Part shown: positions 13,906 through 15,766 of the stretch, in pieces | Layout: each line of letters opens with the position of its first letter | How positions within the stretch are numbered: position 1 is the stretch's first letter | DNA from: UBA1046 sp964624395 | Lineage (GTDB): Bacteria > Bacillota > Clostridia > Saccharofermentanales > DTU023 | DNA: 15,766 nucleotides | Reading direction: 5' to 3' | Assembly: GCA_964624395.1 (NCBI GenBank) | Contig: CAZUWY010000040.1 | Location: 1-15,766 of the forward strand | Position numbers and translations under genes: made by a program | The notes under the pieces: generated by a model | Told to the model about the DNA's origin: nothing | What the model saw: only the letters and a program-made list of their open reading frames with translations | Database searches by the model: none

Positions 13906-14888
13906 AAATATATCCGCTCCTGACAGATAATTTTGCAATGATCAAAAACAGCTGCCCGAAGAGATTTATTTCTGCAAAGATCCTCTCAGCCAATTGGATA
14001 TTCTTAGAACTCGTTTTTACATATCCTAAAACTACATTACATTTCGCATTTGAGATTTGTGGCATCTTTCTTCGCAAAAATGACGACCAAATATGAAACT
14101 TTCACTCTAAGCAATAAACAAATAATACTCTGCTGTAAAAAGTAGTTTTCAATATAATTTGCAATCTTGATTCTTACCCTAATCCCGTCTTTAGACAAGA
14201 ATACTCTGCTATTCTAAAGTCATTATTTAAATATAAATAATCTTGAAAGACACATTTTTACGGCATATTAGAGACAGAGAAGTATCAGGCAGCAATATTT
14301 GCCAGAAAAATATACTATTGAAACATAGAAAGCAAGCTTGAAGAGGAAGTAGTAAGAAAGAGTAGTATTGACAAATTATGGTTAATATTAAGAGCTTGCA
14401 ATACTATAAATAGACTGATATTGTAAAATAACATAAACTCCTATAAAAAGAAGCAGATGCTCAATATTTTCCACAGCTCCTGCAAGAAGGATCAAGTTAA
14501 GGCGATGAACTCTATAAGAGATCGGGCGCAATGTGGTATAGCTGATCCCACCGACCAGGAGAAAGAGATTCGCGGCATGCCTGCACTAATCAGGGCACTT
14601 AAAAAGATCTGTCTTCACAGAAGAAGAAAAAACATACTAAGAACAGATCGTTGGAATTTTCAAAATATCTATAAGAATTGAAGCATTAATTGATTTAATC
14701 AAGCAGTCCAGATCTTGATTTAATTATCTGGTTTAGTGGATGTCAACATCGCTTACTACAGTGTTACTTAATCTTAATGTCCGAGTGTCAACAATTCCAA
14801 AAGCATGGCGATTATGTAATCAGCTTTGAACTAATTGCTTTATACAGCTGGAGAACTGGCTAGATGTAGCCGGAATAAGGAGGCGAAA
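13906..14888. other. A+T-rich region between the divergent exporter and OB-fold genes
   Basis: No convincing gene. A 60-codon minus frame (13895-14077) would end TGA overlapping the TTG start of the exporter; I do not recognise the product. A 74-codon plus frame (14457-14681) is basic and lacks a good ribosome binding site. Non-coding structure includes the hairpin ATTATTTA/TAAATAAT (14222-14229, 14234-14241), the direct repeat AATACTCTGCT at 14124-14134 and 14200-14210, and TTGATTTAAT at 14690-14699 and 14715-14724. I see no tRNA or insertion sequence. Confidence 0.6.
14877..14883 (+). promoter_or_regulatory. Ribosome binding site deciding the start of the OB-fold gene
   Basis: AAGGAGG, 5 bases before ATG 14889. 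It rules out the upstream in-frame start at 14835, which would add 18 residues without a ribosome binding site. Confidence 0.85.
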
Positions 14889-15458
14889 ATGAGCATAACA
14901 TATGATCCTCAAACTGGACAACCTATTAGAAAGAAAAGGCCCGCATGGTTGATTGTATTAATTGTCCTGTGTGCTATCGCTGTTATTGGCGCAATAGGAG
15001 ATATTGTAGAGAAGAAAGAAGCTAATCTTACAAGCGTGGGCACAGAGATTAGCAATCAAACTCAGGCAGCTGAGGCAGAGACAAAAGCGAAAGCACCGGC
15101 AGAAGCAGAAACTGAGGCGGAGGTAAACGATTTCACCTACGAAGAACTACATTATAATGATGTAGCTAGAAGCCCAAAAAACTTTGAGGGTAAGAAAATC
15201 CAGATAACTGGAAGAGTCTCTCAGTATGTCGAAGGTGGATTGTTCACTTCTACTTTCTTTGCAATTTATGATGATGACCATAATCAGTGGATGATATTAA
15301 TGGAACAGCCAGAAAATAATCGCATTTTAAAAGGAGATCGAGTTACCTTTTTTGGAGAATTTGGCGGATTGTCCGAGGTAAAGACAATCTTTGGCGAGAA
15401 GAAACAGGTGCCGTCTATCAAAGGACAAGACTTTGAAATAGTTAAGCCTGTAGAATAA
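14889..15458 (+). CDS. Membrane-anchored protein with probable OB-fold extracellular domain
   Basis: 189 residues from ATG 14889. A short cytoplasmic N-terminus (MSITYDPQTGQPIRKKRPAW) is followed by one membrane helix (about 19-38), positively charged residues before it suggesting the C-terminus lies outside. Residues about 43-80 are an Ala/Glu/Thr-rich linker. Residues 84-188 resemble small OB-fold domains of the tRNA_anti-like kind: EGKKIQITGRV, a FAIYDDDHNQWMILM strand pair, LKGDRVTFFGEF, and a final DFEIVKP strand. Such proteins are frequent in Firmicutes and mostly uncharacterised. It is the only clear plus-strand gene here and is probably transcribed alone. The fold call is by eye from strand pattern and the KGD motif; function is unknown. 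Confidence 0.75.
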   Translation: MSITYDPQTGQPIRKKRPAWLIVLIVLCAIAVIGAIGDIVEKKEANLTSVGTEISNQTQAAEAETKAKAPAEAETEAEVNDFTYEELHYNDVARSPKNFEGKKIQITGRVSQYVEGGLFTSTFFAIYDDDHNQWMILMEQPENNRILKGDRVTFFGEFGGLSEVKTIFGEKKQVPSIKGQDFEIVKPVE

Positions 15459-15766
15459 GATGTCTATTCCCGTCGGCATCTATCCCCAGTATTTGGTGGA
15501 TAATCAGCGTGAAGAGTTCAGGCTTGCATGCCACGATAGGTGTTGGCGAAGGAGGCTTTGATAGATCTGTTGCTGTTGGTGAAAAGCAAAAAGATATTCT
15601 GGTAACGGAATGTTCGCCTGTATGGAAAGAAATTGAGGTTATCTATGAGCCCACAACAGGCAGGAAGACATACACGTTTAAGCTAGTAAAATATATGATC
15701 TATTCTGCTGTTTTATACAATGTGAGAATCAGCTTGTTGTGGCTGACATAGTGCAATAGGTGAATT
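15459..15766 (+). other. Right-hand end, possible small open frame only
   Basis: A plus-strand frame from GTG 15509 to 15751 (80 codons) has a modest GGTGG site 9 bases upstream. Its middle reads KDILVTECSPVWKEIEVIYEP, which looks protein-like, while the end is hydrophobic. I do not recognise it. It could be a small gene or a decayed fragment of one. No terminator is evident after the OB-fold gene. Confidence 0.3.

Noticed and set aside
14457..14681. Plus-strand frame of 74 codons, basic C-terminus
   Set aside because: There is only a weak purine stretch before the ATG, no family features, and it lies in an A+T-rich non-coding stretch; a transposase remnant was considered but nothing supports it.

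Overview
The window looks like part of a draft genome or metagenome scaffold from a Gram-positive anaerobe of the Clostridia type. This is an inference from strong AGGAGG ribosome binding sites, two lipoprotein signal peptides on ABC binding proteins, GTG/TTG start codons and moderate-to-low GC. No rRNA or other marker gene is present to place it more precisely. A run of ten N at 3120-3129 is a scaffold join, so the left 3.1 kb and the right 12.6 kb are not proven to be contiguous. Apart from the right-hand 0.9 kb, all genes read on the minus strand, so transcription runs from high to low coordinates.

Region by region, in transcription order. (1) 12099-13862 and 10249-12102 encode the two overlapping halves of a heterodimeric ABC exporter. 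The first half has a degenerate ATPase site (Asp for the catalytic Glu, Gln for the H-loop His) and the second has a consensus site. (2) 10035-10063 is a candidate sigma-A promoter with a perfect 11-5-11 palindrome on its start side. It is followed by a structured leader of about 215 nt and then oppB-oppC-oppD-oppF-oppA (9812 down to 3739), a complete peptide importer. (3) 3130-3738 holds the oppA terminator and a second terminator, with no convincing gene between them. (4) After the gap, a second importer operon of the branched-chain amino acid (Liv/HAAT) type begins: binding protein, an intrinsic terminator/attenuator, LivH-type permease, then a LivM-type permease cut by the window edge. (5) On the plus strand, 14889-15458 encodes a small membrane-anchored protein with a probable OB-fold outer domain. 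An A+T-rich gene-poor stretch of about 1 kb separates it from the exporter.

The most striking observation is the peptide-binding protein (oppA, 3739-5616). It appears circularly permuted. The ~77-residue segment that normally ends OppA/DppA proteins sits directly behind the lipoprotein signal and acidic DEP-repeat linker. The normal N-terminal body follows, and the protein stops at the exact point where the moved segment would normally continue. Together the two blocks make one complete domain with nothing missing or duplicated. Misassembly must be excluded, because this is a scaffold with a gap, but the arrangement is in frame and has intact start, stop and terminator.

Functionally the window is an uptake/efflux island. 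The Opp system imports oligopeptides (OppA captures, OppBC form the channel, OppDF hydrolyse ATP). The Liv-type system imports amino acids or related small molecules. The exporter probably expels drugs or lipophilic compounds.
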